Shown here in pieces: positions 1 through 9,634 of a stretch of DNA of 64,000 nucleotides (positions within the stretch are counted from its first letter, which is position 1; every line of letters starts with the position of its first letter). The position numbers and the translations under genes were made by a program. Source of the DNA: an uncultured Clostridia bacterium (GTDB lineage: Bacteria; Bacillota; Clostridia; TANB77; CAG-508); the NCBI GenBank assembly GCA_944386675.1, contig CALXBY010000004.1, forward strand, positions 1 through 64,000, given 5' to 3'. Below the pieces are notes generated by a model. The model ran no database searches and had not been told where the DNA came from. It saw only the letters and a list, made by a program, of their open reading frames with translations.

Positions 1-49
1 ATGTTTTTGAATCAAAATAATATTCAATACATTTTCCTTCATTATTCAT
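1..49 (-). CDS. Start of an unidentified T-box-controlled gene (partial)
   Basis: Sixteen codons are visible, beginning MNNEGKCIEYYFDSKT, before the gene runs off the left edge. An AAAGGATG ribosome site lies just upstream of the ATG at 49. It is the first ORF downstream of a complete T-box leader, so it is probably an aminoacyl-tRNA synthetase or an amino acid biosynthesis or transport gene. The short N-terminus matches no synthetase I recognise, so no function is assigned. Confidence 0.55.
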   Translation of the reverse strand, partial: MNNEGKCIEYYFDSKT

Positions 50-101
50 ATTTATCAACATCCTTTATTAAATTTTACTTAAAATTTAAATCTTTGTCAT
101 C

Positions 102-376
102 AAAAAAACCATCTCTTCCTAGCTTTATTTATTAGGACGAAATGGTTATTTTTCCGTGGTACCACCTAAATTTATTAGTATTTTTTATACTAACCTCGTT
201 ATAGTTTTAACGGTGCAACCGCCTTTTCCTACTATCATTTCAAAAAAGGACCTAAAAAGTGAAATTTCTATATACGATATTTAATGGTTTCCAGCCAATG
301 ACCATTTTCTCTTGTAAATATTTTATAATATATATACTTTGCTTTTTAATTGGTTTTGTTTCTATTTTTCTTACGT
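102..376 (-). promoter_or_regulatory. T-box riboswitch leader with terminator/antiterminator
   Basis: The minus strand carries the T-box core AGGTGGTACCACGG at 154-167. An intrinsic terminator follows (stem AACCATTTCGTCCTA with TAGGAAGAGATGGTT, then seven T) at 102-147. Further upstream the Stem I apical motif AATGGTCATTGGCTGGAAAC is visible near 285-304. By family knowledge, uncharged tRNA pairs with the specifier codon and the T-box to stop termination. The specifier could not be assigned with confidence; UUC or GUC are possible readings. A candidate promoter (TTGTTT, 17 bp, TAAAAT) lies at 382-410. Confidence 0.9.
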
Positions 377-389
377 ATAATATTTTATC

Positions 390-420
390 AAAAAAACGCT
401 TGAAAAACAAGCCTTTTTTT
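390..420 (-). terminator. Terminator of the Imm26-like gene
   Basis: The minus strand reads GCTTGTTTTTCAAGC followed by CGTTTTTTT, a short hairpin plus T-run about 80 bp after the stop of the Imm26-like gene. The hairpin overlaps the -35 of the T-box leader promoter, so one gene's end and the next promoter are interlocked. Confidence 0.55.
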
Positions 421-497
421 GATTTTTTTGTATTTTTTATTTTGCTCTTACCTGTCCATGAATATTTTACTATAAAATACTTCTTCCATCTCTTCTT

Positions 498-1577
498 CTA
501 TTTTTTTGTTTCAATATGAAATTGTTTAAATACCTTTTCTTTTATTGATTTATTTTTTGGATTCCTTAAATCATATTCTCTCCCCCAATCCTTACAATTC
601 CAATATGGCTCATTAGAATTTGTTTTTATGCATTCCAATAATTCTTCCTTTGTATAGTCTAAAAGAAATCCTATAGCATTGTTTTTATATTTATCAGAAA
701 TTAAATTATTTTTTGTTAATTCTATTTCTTTATATAAAGGACCTATTTGAAGCATGATTTTATTTGGATCTATAGCACTTATACTTTTTCCGTACATAAT
801 AGGATAATCTTTTTCATGTTCTTCAATTGGTAAGTTCCCTATAATTTTACATTCGCCATAAAAGAAAATATTATGCATAATATATTGAGAAGGCAAAGAT
901 TTTAAAGTTTTTAAATGTTCTATTGAAATATTTGGATCTTTTGTTACAATATGATAAATACTTACAAGTAATGGTCTACCGAATAATATATGCCAAGATG
1001 GATTTCCTGCTTTTTCAAATTTATACATATCAAAAAGAATTCTACCATAGCCATAATTTCTTCGATCGATTTTAAATCTAAAAAAATCTCCCTCTTTATA
1101 TGATACATGTTCCCTTTTTGCATTTGAAAATGCTTCTATATCTTTTAAATCTTCTGGTGTTGATTCTTTTATCCAATTTTCTATCCATTCCCTTAATCCT
1201 TTAAAATCTTTTATTTCTTTTTCCTTTCTATATGTAAAATAATATTCCTTTTGTGTTGTATAGTTTCCTATCATAACCGTTTTATCATAGAATGTAAAAT
1301 AAGTTCCATATCCTTCTTTATTTCGAATTAATGAAGGTGTTATTTTAGTTGGTTTTCCTCTATTGGTTTTCGGTAATAATATTGTTCTATTTTCTATTGT
1401 TTCATAATCCATTTTTCTCTCTAAGTAATATCCTTTTCTTACTTCAATTGCTTTTCTTATAATATTTTTATCAAAATAGAGATACATATCTTCTGCTATT
1501 TTAACTTTTTCCCATGTATCTTTTACTAACTCTAGTCCCACATATTTTCGTTCTAAATTGGTTAATTCAAAAAGCAT
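498..1577 (-). CDS. Imm26-like (immunity 26 / HocA family) protein
   Basis: This 359-residue soluble protein has no signal peptide or membrane segment. Around residues 163-180 the stretch GDFFRFKIDRRNYGYGRIL matches the hallmark of the Imm26 fold (GD-F-ipl-d-GYGRvl), which occurs in immunity proteins of polymorphic toxin systems. The N-terminal 150 residues and the C-terminal half have no features I recognise. No toxin gene is adjacent, so the immunity role is only a family-based inference. The start ATG follows an AGGGGATAA ribosome site. The gene stands alone, between the T-box leader and the cotJ operon. Confidence 0.6.
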   Translation of the reverse strand: MLFELTNLERKYVGLELVKDTWEKVKIAEDMYLYFDKNIIRKAIEVRKGYYLERKMDYETIENRTILLPKTNRGKPTKITPSLIRNKEGYGTYFTFYDKTVMIGNYTTQKEYYFTYRKEKEIKDFKGLREWIENWIKESTPEDLKDIEAFSNAKREHVSYKEGDFFRFKIDRRNYGYGRILFDMYKFEKAGNPSWHILFGRPLLVSIYHIVTKDPNISIEHLKTLKSLPSQYIMHNIFFYGECKIIGNLPIEEHEKDYPIMYGKSISAIDPNKIMLQIGPLYKEIELTKNNLISDKYKNNAIGFLLDYTKEELLECIKTNSNEPYWNCKDWGREYDLRNPKNKSIKEKVFKQFHIETKK

Positions 1578-1800
1578 ATTATCCCCTCCTATTCTTTTTT
1601 ATTTTATCATACTACTTTTTATAAAAGCAATATAGTTAATAAGTGTTTACTTTTCTACCTTTTTTTAGTTTATTCTATCTAAATTATAATATTTTGTTTT
1701 ATAATTTTTATTATCTGATGCAGTATATTCCAAAATAGAATATACTAATCTTTCTTCTAATTATAAAGGATTTAAAATAATATATTTAAAAAATTATTAA

Positions 1801-1837
1801 AACTCCTATATTATATTTTGATAATATAGGAGTTTTA
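1801..1837 (-). terminator. Terminator downstream of cotJC
   Basis: A near-perfect hairpin (AACTCCTATATTAT paired with ATAATATAGGAGTT) is followed on the minus strand by a T-rich run. It sits just past the cotJC stop and ends the cotJ operon. The rest of the 263-bp gap (1578-1840) is featureless AT-rich sequence. Confidence 0.75.
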
Positions 1838-1840
1838 TCT

Positions 1841-2437
1841 TTAATTACAGTTATTGTTATTCATATAATATTTTTTCTCTGCTAACTTATCTTGAACACC
1901 TCTTAATGCTTCCCCAAATCTTTGGAAGTGTACGATTTCTCTTTCTCTTAAATATCTTAATGGGTCAAGAACATCTGGATTGTCTCTACATAAGTCAATT
2001 AATTTTTCATATGTTGCCCTTGCTTTTTGTTCTGCTGCTAAATCTTCTTGTAAGTTTGCTATTGGGTCTCCTTTACAAGCAAGTACCCCAGCATTAAATG
2101 GAAATCCTGCTGCTGCTTGTGGGTATACATCTACACCATGGTCTGTGTAATATGCACTTAAACCTGCATTTTCGATTTCTTCAATACTTGCACCTTTTGT
2201 TAATTGGTGCACAATGGTTCCTACCATTTCTAAGTGGGCTAATTCTTCTGTTCCTATATCATTCAATATTGCTTTTGCTTTCTGGTCAGGCATTCCAAAT
2301 CTTTGTGATAAATATCTAAGAGAAGCTGCCAATTCACCATCTGGTCCACCATATTGAGATATAATTACTTTTGCAAGTCTTGGGTCTGTGCATTTAATAT
2401 TAATTGGATACTGTAACATTTTATTATATGTCCACAT
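1841..2437 (-). CDS. cotJC: Spore coat protein CotJC (manganese catalase family)
   Basis: This 198-residue protein starts MWTYNKMLQYPINIK and has the ferritin-like di-manganese catalase fold. Visible metal-ligand motifs are ELAASLRYLSQRF near residue 35 and GTEELAHLEMVGTIVHQL near 60-77. In Bacillus, CotJC is an inner spore-coat component made in the mother cell. The ATG at 2437 is chosen because GGGGGAATTACTA precedes it and it overlaps the cotJB stop by one base (TAATG), a translational-coupling layout. An upstream in-frame ATG at 2464 lacks a ribosome site. Confidence 0.93.
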   Translation of the reverse strand: MWTYNKMLQYPINIKCTDPRLAKVIISQYGGPDGELAASLRYLSQRFGMPDQKAKAILNDIGTEELAHLEMVGTIVHQLTKGASIEEIENAGLSAYYTDHGVDVYPQAAAGFPFNAGVLACKGDPIANLQEDLAAEQKARATYEKLIDLCRDNPDVLDPLRYLREREIVHFQRFGEALRGVQDKLAEKKYYMNNNNCN

Positions 2438-2775
2438 TAGTAATTCCCCCTTTCCCATGGCCATGGTTCTTCAAGCCATCTCCATTTATTACAAGGAAAA
2501 TTAATGGTTAATGGTCCATATACCTTTTGATATTTATCCTTTAACTCTTTTACTTCCTTACAATATTTTCTATGCAAACAAAGTGCTTTTTGATCATTTG
2601 GATGTGTATCTAAGTACAAAGCCAATTCTGTTATAGCAAATTCAAGACATCTAATTTGTTCTGCCATTTCTCTTCTTTCATCACAATCTACGGTTCTTTC
2701 TGTATCTTGCATTTGATTATAATACATCATTTCATTATCTTCACATCCACAATTTCTATATTCATTTATTGACAT
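2437..2775 (-). CDS. cotJB: Spore coat protein CotJB
   Basis: A 112-residue CotJB-family protein carries the motif RCLEFAITELALYLDTHP and a C-terminal GPLTINFPC...WLEEPWPWE stretch typical of the family. It is the middle gene of cotJABC. Start choice: ATG at 2775 sits about 8 nt after AAAGGGG, whereas the in-frame GTG at 2784 abuts that ribosome site. It overlaps the end of cotJA and is coupled to cotJC. Its role in the coat is structural and not known in detail. Confidence 0.9.
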   Translation of the reverse strand: MSINEYRNCGCEDNEMMYYNQMQDTERTVDCDERREMAEQIRCLEFAITELALYLDTHPNDQKALCLHRKYCKEVKELKDKYQKVYGPLTINFPCNKWRWLEEPWPWERGNY

Positions 2776-3125
2776 TTGTTGCACCCCTTTCCTATCGTAT
2801 TGGTCATAGCAATATAATTAATTTCTTCCATTGATTGACCTGGTGAATATGGGCTTACTAATTCTGGAAAGATGGTTCCCATTTTTAATCCCACACATGG
2901 TTTAAAAGTTCTATCCATATACTGAATAGGAACATAACTTTGTGCTAAGCTTGGATTTTCTGGAAATACATTTTGTTCTTCATCAAATCCGCAGTCACAA
3001 CTATTAGAATTATCTTCATATGAAACAACATTATTACATTTTGTTTCCATGATATCATTTTGCATTTCACATGAATTATTTGAATAATTATTGTTCATAC
3101 AGTAACATTTTCTTCTACTAAACAT
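2766..3125 (-). CDS. cotJA: Spore coat-associated protein CotJA
   Basis: This 119-residue protein has a Cys- and Asn-rich N-terminus followed by the CotJA core (LAQSYVPIQYMDRTFKPC, then GLKMGTIFPELVSPYSPGQS). In the family, the core and its conserved Pro/Gly turns are the recognisable part, and the N-terminal extension varies. AAAGGAGGAAATTTAAT precedes the ATG. It is the first gene of the cotJABC operon, expected under mother-cell sigma-E or sigma-K. Confidence 0.9.
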   Translation of the reverse strand: MFSRRKCYCMNNNYSNNSCEMQNDIMETKCNNVVSYEDNSNSCDCGFDEEQNVFPENPSLAQSYVPIQYMDRTFKPCVGLKMGTIFPELVSPYSPGQSMEEINYIAMTNTIGKGCNKCQ

Positions 3126-3147
3126 ATTAAATTTCCTCCTTTTGTTA

Positions 3148-3157
3148 CATTATATGC
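3148..3157 (-). promoter_or_regulatory. Candidate sporulation-type -10 for cotJABC
   Basis: GCATATAATG lies about 25 bp upstream of the cotJA start and resembles the CATA-type -10 of sigma-E/sigma-K promoters. The -35 is not convincing, so this is tentative. Confidence 0.35.
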
Positions 3158-3322
3158 AAACTGACAAAAAAGGTTGACGTTTTTATTTTTTTCTTAATTT
3201 TTCCGTTATACTCAAAGTCTAAATTCAAATTTCGCTTAAAAATATTATACATAAAACTATATTTTTATAGTAAATTCTTTTATTTTATGATATATTACTT
3301 TTAAAAAGGAGGAATTTTAGTT

Positions 3323-3709
3323 ATGGATATAAATATATTAATAGAAACTGCCAAAAAAGCTAGAGAAAATTCTTATTCTCCATATTCTAATTATAAAGTA
3401 GGTTGTGCTTTACTAACTAAAAGTGGAAAAATTTTTTCTGGATGCAATATTGAAAATGATGGAATTATGTCTATTTGTGCAGAAAGAGTTGCTTTTACAA
3501 AAGCAATTTCTGAAGGTGAAAAAGATTTTGAATGTATTTTAGTAGTAGGTGGAAAAGATGAATTGCAATATACCTCTCCTTGTGGATATTGCAGGCAATT
3601 TATGTCTGAATTTTGTGATAAAAACTTTGAAGTTTACATGTATTATGATAATGATAAAATTGATAAAAAAACATTACAAGATTTATTACCTGATAGTTTT
3701 AGTTTGTAG
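3323..3709 (+). CDS. cdd: Cytidine deaminase
   Basis: A 128-residue homotetrameric-type cytidine deaminase converts cytidine and deoxycytidine to uridines in pyrimidine salvage. The zinc site is complete: CAER at 52-55 (Cys ligand and catalytic Glu) and PCGYCRQ at 86-92 (two Cys ligands). Length is typical. It has a good ribosome site (AAAAAGGAGGAATTTTAGTT) and is one of the few plus-strand genes. Its stop codon abuts a 37-bp inverted-repeat element. Confidence 0.95.
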   Translation: MDINILIETAKKARENSYSPYSNYKVGCALLTKSGKIFSGCNIENDGIMSICAERVAFTKAISEGEKDFECILVVGGKDELQYTSPCGYCRQFMSEFCDKNFEVYMYYDNDKIDKKTLQDLLPDSFSL

Positions 3710-3872
3710 AAAAGGGAAATTGGGGACGGACTCATTTTTCCCTTTTCTATTTATTTAGCAAGATTATTAAAAATATAGAATATAAAAAATCATATAATGA
3801 CTTTTATATTCTATATTTTTTTGGTTATACTAAAAAAAGGGAAAAATGAGTCCGTCCCCAATTTCCCTTTTC
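3709..3872. repeat. GGGGACG inverted-repeat element A
   Basis: Perfect 37-bp inverted arms at 3709-3745 and 3836-3872 flank about 90 bp of AT-rich spacer. Each arm is itself a hairpin: AAAAGGGAAA, a loop containing TTGGGGACGGACTCA, then TTTCCCTTTT. It starts at the last base of the cdd stop codon and ends just before the pyk stop, between convergent genes. The long stem could act as a bidirectional terminator. Confidence 0.9.
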
Positions 3873-3876
3873 TATC

Positions 3877-5322
3877 TTATACTCTAGCAACTCCACCAAT
3901 AACTTTGTTTTCTGTTGCATCTGGTAATATTTTTGGTCCTCCTGCAAGAACAACTTTATCACCTTTTTCTAAAATACCTTCTTCTTCTAATTTAGCAATT
4001 CCTTTTTGAATTGTATCTTCAATTGTTTTTCCATCTTTGATTAAAATTGGAGTTACATTCCATGCAACTGCTAATTGATAATATGTTGATTCATTATCTG
4101 TTATAGCAAATATAGGGCATCCAGGTCCCATTCCAGAAATAAGTCTTACAGAATCACCTTTATGCGTATATGCAACAATTGCATCTGCTTCTACTTGATA
4201 AGCTGTTACACATGTTGTATAAGCAATATTTTTTTCTAAGTCTTCTGCATCTATTTTTTTGAAGTTCTTTTTGCTAAATCTCTTCCAGTAGTTAACAGTT
4301 CCTTCAATTGATTTTGAAATTTTAACCATTGTATTAACACATTCTACTGGATATTTACCCATAGCACATTCTCCAGAAAGCATAATACAACTTGTCATAT
4401 CGTATACAGCATTTGCAACGTCACTAACTTCTGCTCTTGTTGGTCTTGGATTAGAAGTCATTGATTCTAACATTTGTGTAGCTGTTACAACTGGTTTACC
4501 AACTTGGTTACATCTTTTAATGAAATGTTTTTGAACAATTGGAACTTGTTCCATTGGTATTTCAACACCCATATCTCCACGAGCTACCATAATACCATCT
4601 GATAATTCTAATATTTCTTCAAAATTGTCAATACCTTCTTGGCTTTCAATTTTTGATATAATTTTGATATGTTCTCCACCATTTGCTTTTAATAAATCTC
4701 TGATTTCTTGAACATCTGATGCTCTTCTTACAAATGAAGCAGCTATGAAATCAAATCCTGCTTTAATTCCATTTGTAATATCATCAATATCTTTTTGTGC
4801 TAATGCTGGTAAGTTTAATTTTAATCCAGGAACATTCATTGTTTTTCTGCTTCCTAGTCTTGCTGTATTTAAAGCTTTACATTTAATATCTTTTCCTACA
4901 ACTTCTACAACTTCAAATTCAAGTGCTCCGTCATCTACTAAAATTCTAGCACCTGGTTTTACATCTTGATATAAATTCTTGTAACTAATTGTTGTTTTAG
5001 TTTCATTTCCAATAATATCATCATGAACAAATGTAAATTCTTGTCCTTCATTTATAGTTACTTTTTCGTCTCCAGACTCTAATTTTCCTGTTCTTATTTC
5101 AGGTCCTTTTGTGTCTAATAATAAAGCAACTGGTTTGTTTAATTTTTCTCTTACTTTTTTAATTGTTGCTATTTTTTCTGCGTTTTCTTCATATCCGCCA
5201 TGTGAAAAGTTAATTCTTGCTACATTTAGTCCTGCTTTAACTAAGTTTGTAAACATTTCTTCACTTTCACTTGCTGGTCCTATTGTACCAATGATGTTTG
5301 TTTTTCTTAAAACTTCTTTCAT
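3877..5322 (-). CDS. pyk: Pyruvate kinase
   Basis: This 481-residue enzyme transfers phosphate from phosphoenolpyruvate to ADP, the last step of glycolysis. It has the N-terminal IGTIGPAS, the catalytic ISKIESQEG (222-230), ARGDMGVEIP (247-256, metal binding) and TATQMLESM. It ends after the canonical C-domain and lacks the extra PEP-utiliser-like domain seen in some Firmicutes. The ATG at 5322 has AAGGGAGGAATAAAAA upstream. It appears monocistronic; pgi lies nearby but is separated by a thioesterase gene. Confidence 0.97.
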   Translation of the reverse strand: MKEVLRKTNIIGTIGPASESEEMFTNLVKAGLNVARINFSHGGYEENAEKIATIKKVREKLNKPVALLLDTKGPEIRTGKLESGDEKVTINEGQEFTFVHDDIIGNETKTTISYKNLYQDVKPGARILVDDGALEFEVVEVVGKDIKCKALNTARLGSRKTMNVPGLKLNLPALAQKDIDDITNGIKAGFDFIAASFVRRASDVQEIRDLLKANGGEHIKIISKIESQEGIDNFEEILELSDGIMVARGDMGVEIPMEQVPIVQKHFIKRCNQVGKPVVTATQMLESMTSNPRPTRAEVSDVANAVYDMTSCIMLSGECAMGKYPVECVNTMVKISKSIEGTVNYWKRFSKKNFKKIDAEDLEKNIAYTTCVTAYQVEADAIVAYTHKGDSVRLISGMGPGCPIFAITDNESTYYQLAVAWNVTPILIKDGKTIEDTIQKGIAKLEEEGILEKGDKVVLAGGPKILPDATENKVIGGVARV

Positions 5323-5518
5323 TTTTTATTCCTCCCTTATTTCTTAAAACCAGAGCCTATTATATCACACTATAAGAACGGTTTTCAACATTTTTTTATT
5401 ATTTTTTGCACAATCTTGAAAAATTATACTTCATTTTTAAGATTTAATCTGGTTTGCTTTTTATTTTCCTTAATGCTATATAGATTTTTGTATACGCCAA
5501 AGTTAATCGCTTTTTTAT

Positions 5519-6244
5519 TTAATAAATTTCAATAGTTGCATGCAAGGTCTTGTCATCTTCGCTTTTTATAACAATGATATTTTTATCATTTTCCTTTACA
5601 TATTTGCACTTTACTGTTTCTCCTAATTTTATCTGATTTTTATATTGTATTCTAATATGATTGAATGGTCTTTTATTATATTCTTCTTCTGGCAAAGCCT
5701 CATAAGCTAAATATAAATAATATAAATTATGCATATGACCAATGATGTCAATATCTCTTCTTCTAGCTGTATAGATTGTTTCACTTATATATTCCTTTGG
5801 TTCTCTTAATTTTTCAATTTTCTTATCTTTAAAAACACATTTTCCTACTTCAGACTGATATCTATCTGCAATTTCTGGTTCAACTCTTGCAATCTTCGCT
5901 GTTTTGCTATCTACCAAAAGCCATTTTGAAGTTGCTATCGCACATAAATTATTTTCTTCATCATATACTTCAAAATCACGAAATGCATAAAATTTTTCTA
6001 TTCCTCTAGACCATGTATGAATTTCCAAAACTTGTCCATATGTTGGTCTTTTTAATACTTCTAATTTCCAATCTAATAATAACCAATTCACATGCGTTTC
6101 TTCTGTTGTGTTGACGCCAATTCCTACACTGTCAGAATGATATGCTGCAATATCTTCTAAGTACTCTAAAATAGCAATATTGCTGGCTTCATTTTTTGCC
6201 CATACATCTTTTAATCCTATTTTAAATTTTTCCTTGTATATCAT
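5519..6244 (-). CDS. Acyl-ACP thioesterase (FatA/FatB-like)
   Basis: A 241-residue double-hotdog thioesterase is predicted to release free fatty acids from acyl-ACP. The N-terminal hotdog holds HVNWLLLDWKLEVLKRPTYG. The second holds RRRDIDIIGHMHNLYYLYLA, with the Asn/His active-site region (HMHN). The start at 6244 is chosen for GGAAGGAGAGAAAA; an upstream ATG at 6262 lacks such a site. No fatty-acid synthesis genes are adjacent, but two acyl-CoA synthetases occur elsewhere in the window. Confidence 0.85.
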   Translation of the reverse strand: MIYKEKFKIGLKDVWAKNEASNIAILEYLEDIAAYHSDSVGIGVNTTEETHVNWLLLDWKLEVLKRPTYGQVLEIHTWSRGIEKFYAFRDFEVYDEENNLCAIATSKWLLVDSKTAKIARVEPEIADRYQSEVGKCVFKDKKIEKLREPKEYISETIYTARRRDIDIIGHMHNLYYLYLAYEALPEEEYNKRPFNHIRIQYKNQIKLGETVKCKYVKENDKNIIVIKSEDDKTLHATIEIY

Positions 6245-6268
6245 TTTTCTCTCCTTCCTCATGAAGAT

Positions 6269-6378
6269 GATGATTTGGGGACGGAGAAAAAATCATCATT
6301 TTAATGTTGAAAAAAATCAAATAAAATCATCTTTATAAGATAATAAGATGATGATTTTTTCTCCGTCCCCAAATCATC
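6269..6378. repeat. GGGGACG inverted-repeat element B
   Basis: Perfect 31-bp arms (6269-6299 and 6348-6378) flank a 48-bp spacer. Each arm folds on itself as GATGATTT, a GGGGACGGAG loop, AAAATCATC. It lies between the thioesterase start and the pgi stop, immediately after pgi. The stem sequence is unrelated to element A while the GGGGACGG loop is kept. Confidence 0.88.
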
Positions 6379-6385
6379 TCTCGTT

Positions 6386-7693
6386 TTAATAACCTGGTTT
6401 TTTTAATAATTTGAACATATTCTTTTTGTATTCTTCTACACCTGGTTGATTAAATGGATTAACTCCTAAAATATTTCCAGACATTGCGCATGCCTTTTCA
6501 AAGAAATAAATTAATTCTCCTATATTTTCTTCGTCTAGTTTTTCCATTTCTATGACAATGTTTGGAACATCTCCTGATACATGTGCTTTTATGGTTCCTT
6601 CCATTGCTTTTTTATTGACATAGTCTAATCCTTTTCCTGCTAAATAATTTAAGCCATCTAAGTTGTCATCGTCTGGATTAATTGTGATATCTGAGTTTGG
6701 TGTTTTTATGCTAATAACTGTTTCAAATAAGTTTCTTCTTCCTTCTTGAATATATTGTCCCATTGAGTGTAAATCTGTTGTAAAGTCAACCCCTGCTGGG
6801 AAAATTCCCATTTGGTCTTTTCCTTCACTTTCTCCAAATAATTGCTTCCACCATTCTGTGAAATAATGCATTTTTGGCTCATAATTTACTAAGATTTCTG
6901 TATTTTTGTATAATTTGTATAAAATATTTCTTACAACTGCATATTTATAACATTCGTTATATTTTAAATTTGGGTCATCAAAACGAGCTTGTGCTGTTTG
7001 TGCTCCAAGCATTAATTTGTCAATATCAATTCCTGCTACTGCAATTGGTAATAATCCAACTGCTGTTAAAACAGAATATCTACCACCTATATTATCAGGA
7101 ACAACAAATTGTTCATATCCTTCATTTTGTGCCAATGTTTTTAATGCACCTTTTGCTTTGTCAGTTGTTGCATAAATTCTGCTTCTTGCTTCGTCAATTC
7201 CATATTTGTTTTCTAAGATTTCTCTAAAAATTCTAAAGGCAATCGCTGGTTCTGTAGTTGTACCAGATTTTGATATAACATTTACTGAAAAATCTTTATT
7301 TCCAATATATTCAATTAGTTCATTAATATAGTTTGGACTTAGGTTGTTTCCAACATATAAAATTTGTGGATATTTTCTTTGTTTGTTTGGTAACATATTA
7401 TAAAATGAACTGGTTAATGCTTCAATAACCGCTCTTGCTCCTAAATATGAACCTCCAATTCCAATAACCACTAAAATGTCAGATTCCTTTTTTATTTTCT
7501 TTGCTGCTTTTTTAATTCTTGCAAATTCTTCTTTATCATAATTGGTTGGTAATTCTAACCACCCTACAAAATCTTTTTCATCATTTGCTCTTCTGTGCAA
7601 ATCTTTATGTATATTTTCTACTTGTTCTTTGTATGTTAAAATTGTTTTTTGTGTAATTCCTGTATGTTTTAGGTTTAAACTGATATTTGCCAT
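6386..7693 (-). CDS. pgi: Glucose-6-phosphate isomerase
   Basis: This 435-residue, Firmicutes-length enzyme interconverts glucose-6-phosphate and fructose-6-phosphate in glycolysis and gluconeogenesis. Signature stretches include [25 protein letters not shown] (sugar-phosphate binding) and GMLPIAVAG-like [11 protein letters not shown]. The C-terminal [15 protein letters not shown] motif carries the catalytic region. It has its own promoter upstream and an inverted-repeat element just after the stop. Confidence 0.97.
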   Translation of the reverse strand: MANISLNLKHTGITQKTILTYKEQVENIHKDLHRRANDEKDFVGWLELPTNYDKEEFARIKKAAKKIKKESDILVVIGIGGSYLGARAVIEALTSSFYNMLPNKQRKYPQILYVGNNLSPNYINELIEYIGNKDFSVNVISKSGTTTEPAIAFRIFREILENKYGIDEARSRIYATTDKAKGALKTLAQNEGYEQFVVPDNIGGRYSVLTAVGLLPIAVAGIDIDKLMLGAQTAQARFDDPNLKYNECYKYAVVRNILYKLYKNTEILVNYEPKMHYFTEWWKQLFGESEGKDQMGIFPAGVDFTTDLHSMGQYIQEGRRNLFETVISIKTPNSDITINPDDDNLDGLNYLAGKGLDYVNKKAMEGTIKAHVSGDVPNIVIEMEKLDEENIGELIYFFEKACAMSGNILGVNPFNQPGVEEYKKNMFKLLKKPGY

Positions 7694-7729
7694 ATAATTA
7701 CCTCTTTTCTTTATTTTTATTATATGGTT

Positions 7730-7758
7730 ATTATATCCAACTTGCCATAATATTGCAA
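7730..7758 (-). promoter_or_regulatory. Promoter of pgi
   Basis: TTGCAA (7753-7758), 17 bp, TATAAT (7730-7735) on the minus strand, a good vegetative sigma-A promoter about 35 bp upstream of the pgi start. Confidence 0.7.
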
Positions 7759-7792
7759 GATAATTAAAAAATAAAATTAGATAGATAAAAAA

Positions 7793-7885
7793 ATAGAGAC
7801 TGCCAAACTGAATATTCTTTCAATTTGGTCTGTCCCTTCTGGTTTCATTTTGAAACGATTTGGCACGTCCCCAACGTTCATTTCA
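7793..7885. repeat. Degenerate GGGGACG element C
   Basis: TGCCAAACTG on the left and CGATTTGGCACGTCCCCAAC on the right are partial inverted copies around a decayed centre. The right part matches a half-element at 20087-20113. It lies immediately after the spoIIP stop. Confidence 0.55.
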
Positions 7886-9045
7886 TTATTTCATCCATGA
7901 TTTTTGCTAAGTATTTCATACTGGTTAAACATTGCTCTAGTGTATTTCCTGTTGCTCCTACTTCTATAATGTTTGCATATTTTCCTGTATGTTGATTATA
8001 TCTAGAAGTTGTTAGCATAATTGGTTTAAATAGTCCTGGATATAATTCTTCTGCTTTTTCTTGTACTTTTATAGCAAATTTTAAATTTTGGTTCCAGTTT
8101 GGATGCCATAATCCTCCTGCATTTGTTCCGAATAACAAACATGATTTGTGCGGCTTCTTCTTCTCCTATTTTAACTGTTGGTGCATAATCACTTCTACTT
8201 CCTATAGCATCTCTATGTAAGTCAATAATTATATCTGATGGATTTGTTTGTAATAATGTTTCTACAGTTTTTAAGGAATTTGTATATGATCCATTATATG
8301 ATGGATAATCATGGTAACTTGTATCATGAATTACATTATATCCATATTGCTGTAATTGTGTGGTAAGCTCTGTTCCAACTCTTGTAACAGTGAAATTTAA
8401 ATCTGTTGTTCTAAAATTTCCCGTTGGTGTATATGGATACAATTCACTTGATGTGTAACTTTCACAACTATGGGTATGGAATATCATAACATTTTTATTT
8501 TCTATTGTTATGTCTGGTGTTAACATTTCTTGTGTCAATTGGTATTCGGTTTGATTTTTTATTTTCACATTTCCATATTGTGCATTATAGCTTTCTGTTA
8601 TCGGATTATTTGTAATAACTTCTGTCGTGACACCTGTTTTGGCTAATTCTGTATTTTGCTGTTCTTGTGTATTGTTTGTGTCTGTATTTTCCTCGCTTTC
8701 ATCTTTTATATCTTCTTCCATACCTTGAATTTCCTCTATAGAACTAATTTGTGTTCCTAATATAGACTTTAACATTTCATTTTCACTTAACGGTTCTTTT
8801 TTATCATCTTCATTATGTTGAATAGATGCTACAATTGGAAGTGTAGCATCTAAACAAGATAATAAACTATGACTAGATATTTCATTTGTCACATTTTCTA
8901 TTTTTTGAGTAACTTCTTGTGTATCATTTTTTGTTCTGGAAAAATAATTTGTAATACTAAATATTAATAATATTAGTACAAATGCACAAATAATATACTT
9001 TACAATATCCTTTAATCTTAACACTGTTACATTAAACATATACAT
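7878..9045 (-). pseudogene. spoIIP: Stage II sporulation protein P, frameshifted
   Basis: SpoIIP is a peptidoglycan amidase/endopeptidase that drives engulfment together with SpoIID and SpoIIM. The first 308 or so codons give an N-terminal membrane anchor (residues 14-33), an acidic linker and the catalytic domain start (IFHTHSCESYT, with IDLHRDAIG later). The remainder continues in another frame from FGTNAGGLWHPNWNQN at about 8128. An extra C before GGA at about 8130 breaks the frame: ATT-C-GGA replaces the expected ATT-GGA of FVIGTN. Removing that base gives a full-length protein. AAAGGAG precedes starts at 9045 and 9039. Confidence 0.88.
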
Positions 9046-9175
9046 TTTCTCCTTTGTCCAAATTCCTATATATATGTATATGCAAAAGTTTTAAGAATAT
9101 TATTACTTTTACATATTTTACTATTAAATAGTTGGAGTTACTAATCAAATATTTGAAGAATTTCATAATTTTATA

Positions 9176-9634
9176 TTATATATTTAGAAAATATATAAAA
9201 ATATTTAAGTAAGTTGCAAAAAATAACCATAAAACATATGGAATTAATAATATTCCTGATAGCTTATTCTGTTTATAAAATTGGTAAGTCATACAAATAA
9301 CCAATACATCTAGAATAATAATCCATAATATAGATAATAATCTAAGTTTGAATATAAAAAATATAAAAATCCATAAATAATTAAAGATTAATTGTCCATA
9401 ATATAACTGTTTCGTTTCTTTGTTTACCTTTTCTTTTAAAAGGATATATGAGATTCCAATTAATAAATAGATAATTGTCCAGACAATTGGAAATACGATT
9501 GCTGGCAGAGATAATGCTGGTTTTACTAAATCATTGTAACCCATAGCATTAGAAGTTATAAATCCAACAATTCCTCCAATGATTAGTGGTAATAATGCAT
9601 GAACTATTTTTTTAAAATTCTCATTACTTTTTAT
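9176..9634 (-). CDS. tspO: TspO/MBR family membrane protein
   Basis: TspO proteins are five-helix membrane proteins that bind tetrapyrroles and cholesterol-like ligands. Five hydrophobic segments and motifs such as KPALSLPAIVFPIVWTIIY and FNYLWIFIFF fit the family; length from the proposed start is about 152 residues, as usual. The start is a problem. The only ribosome site (AAGGGAGG) lies 8 nt before an ATA codon at 9632-9634, while the in-frame ATG is far upstream at 9706 without one. Either ATA is used or one base differs in the real sequence. Confidence 0.8.
   Translation of the reverse strand: MKSNENFKKIVHALLPLIIGGIVGFITSNAMGYNDLVKPALSLPAIVFPIVWTIIYLLIGISYILLKEKVNKETKQLYYGQLIFNYLWIFIFFIFKLRLLSILWIIILDVLVICMTYQFYKQNKLSGILLIPYVLWLFFATYLNIFIYFLNI

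Noticed and set aside
259..519. Plus-strand ORF of 86 codons
   Set aside because: It lies antisense to the T-box leader and the end of the Imm26-like gene, has no ribosome site, and its hydrophobic composition is what AT-rich antisense frames give.
3797..4009. Plus-strand ORF of 70 codons
   Set aside because: It spans an arm of inverted-repeat element A and antisense pyk sequence; no start signal.
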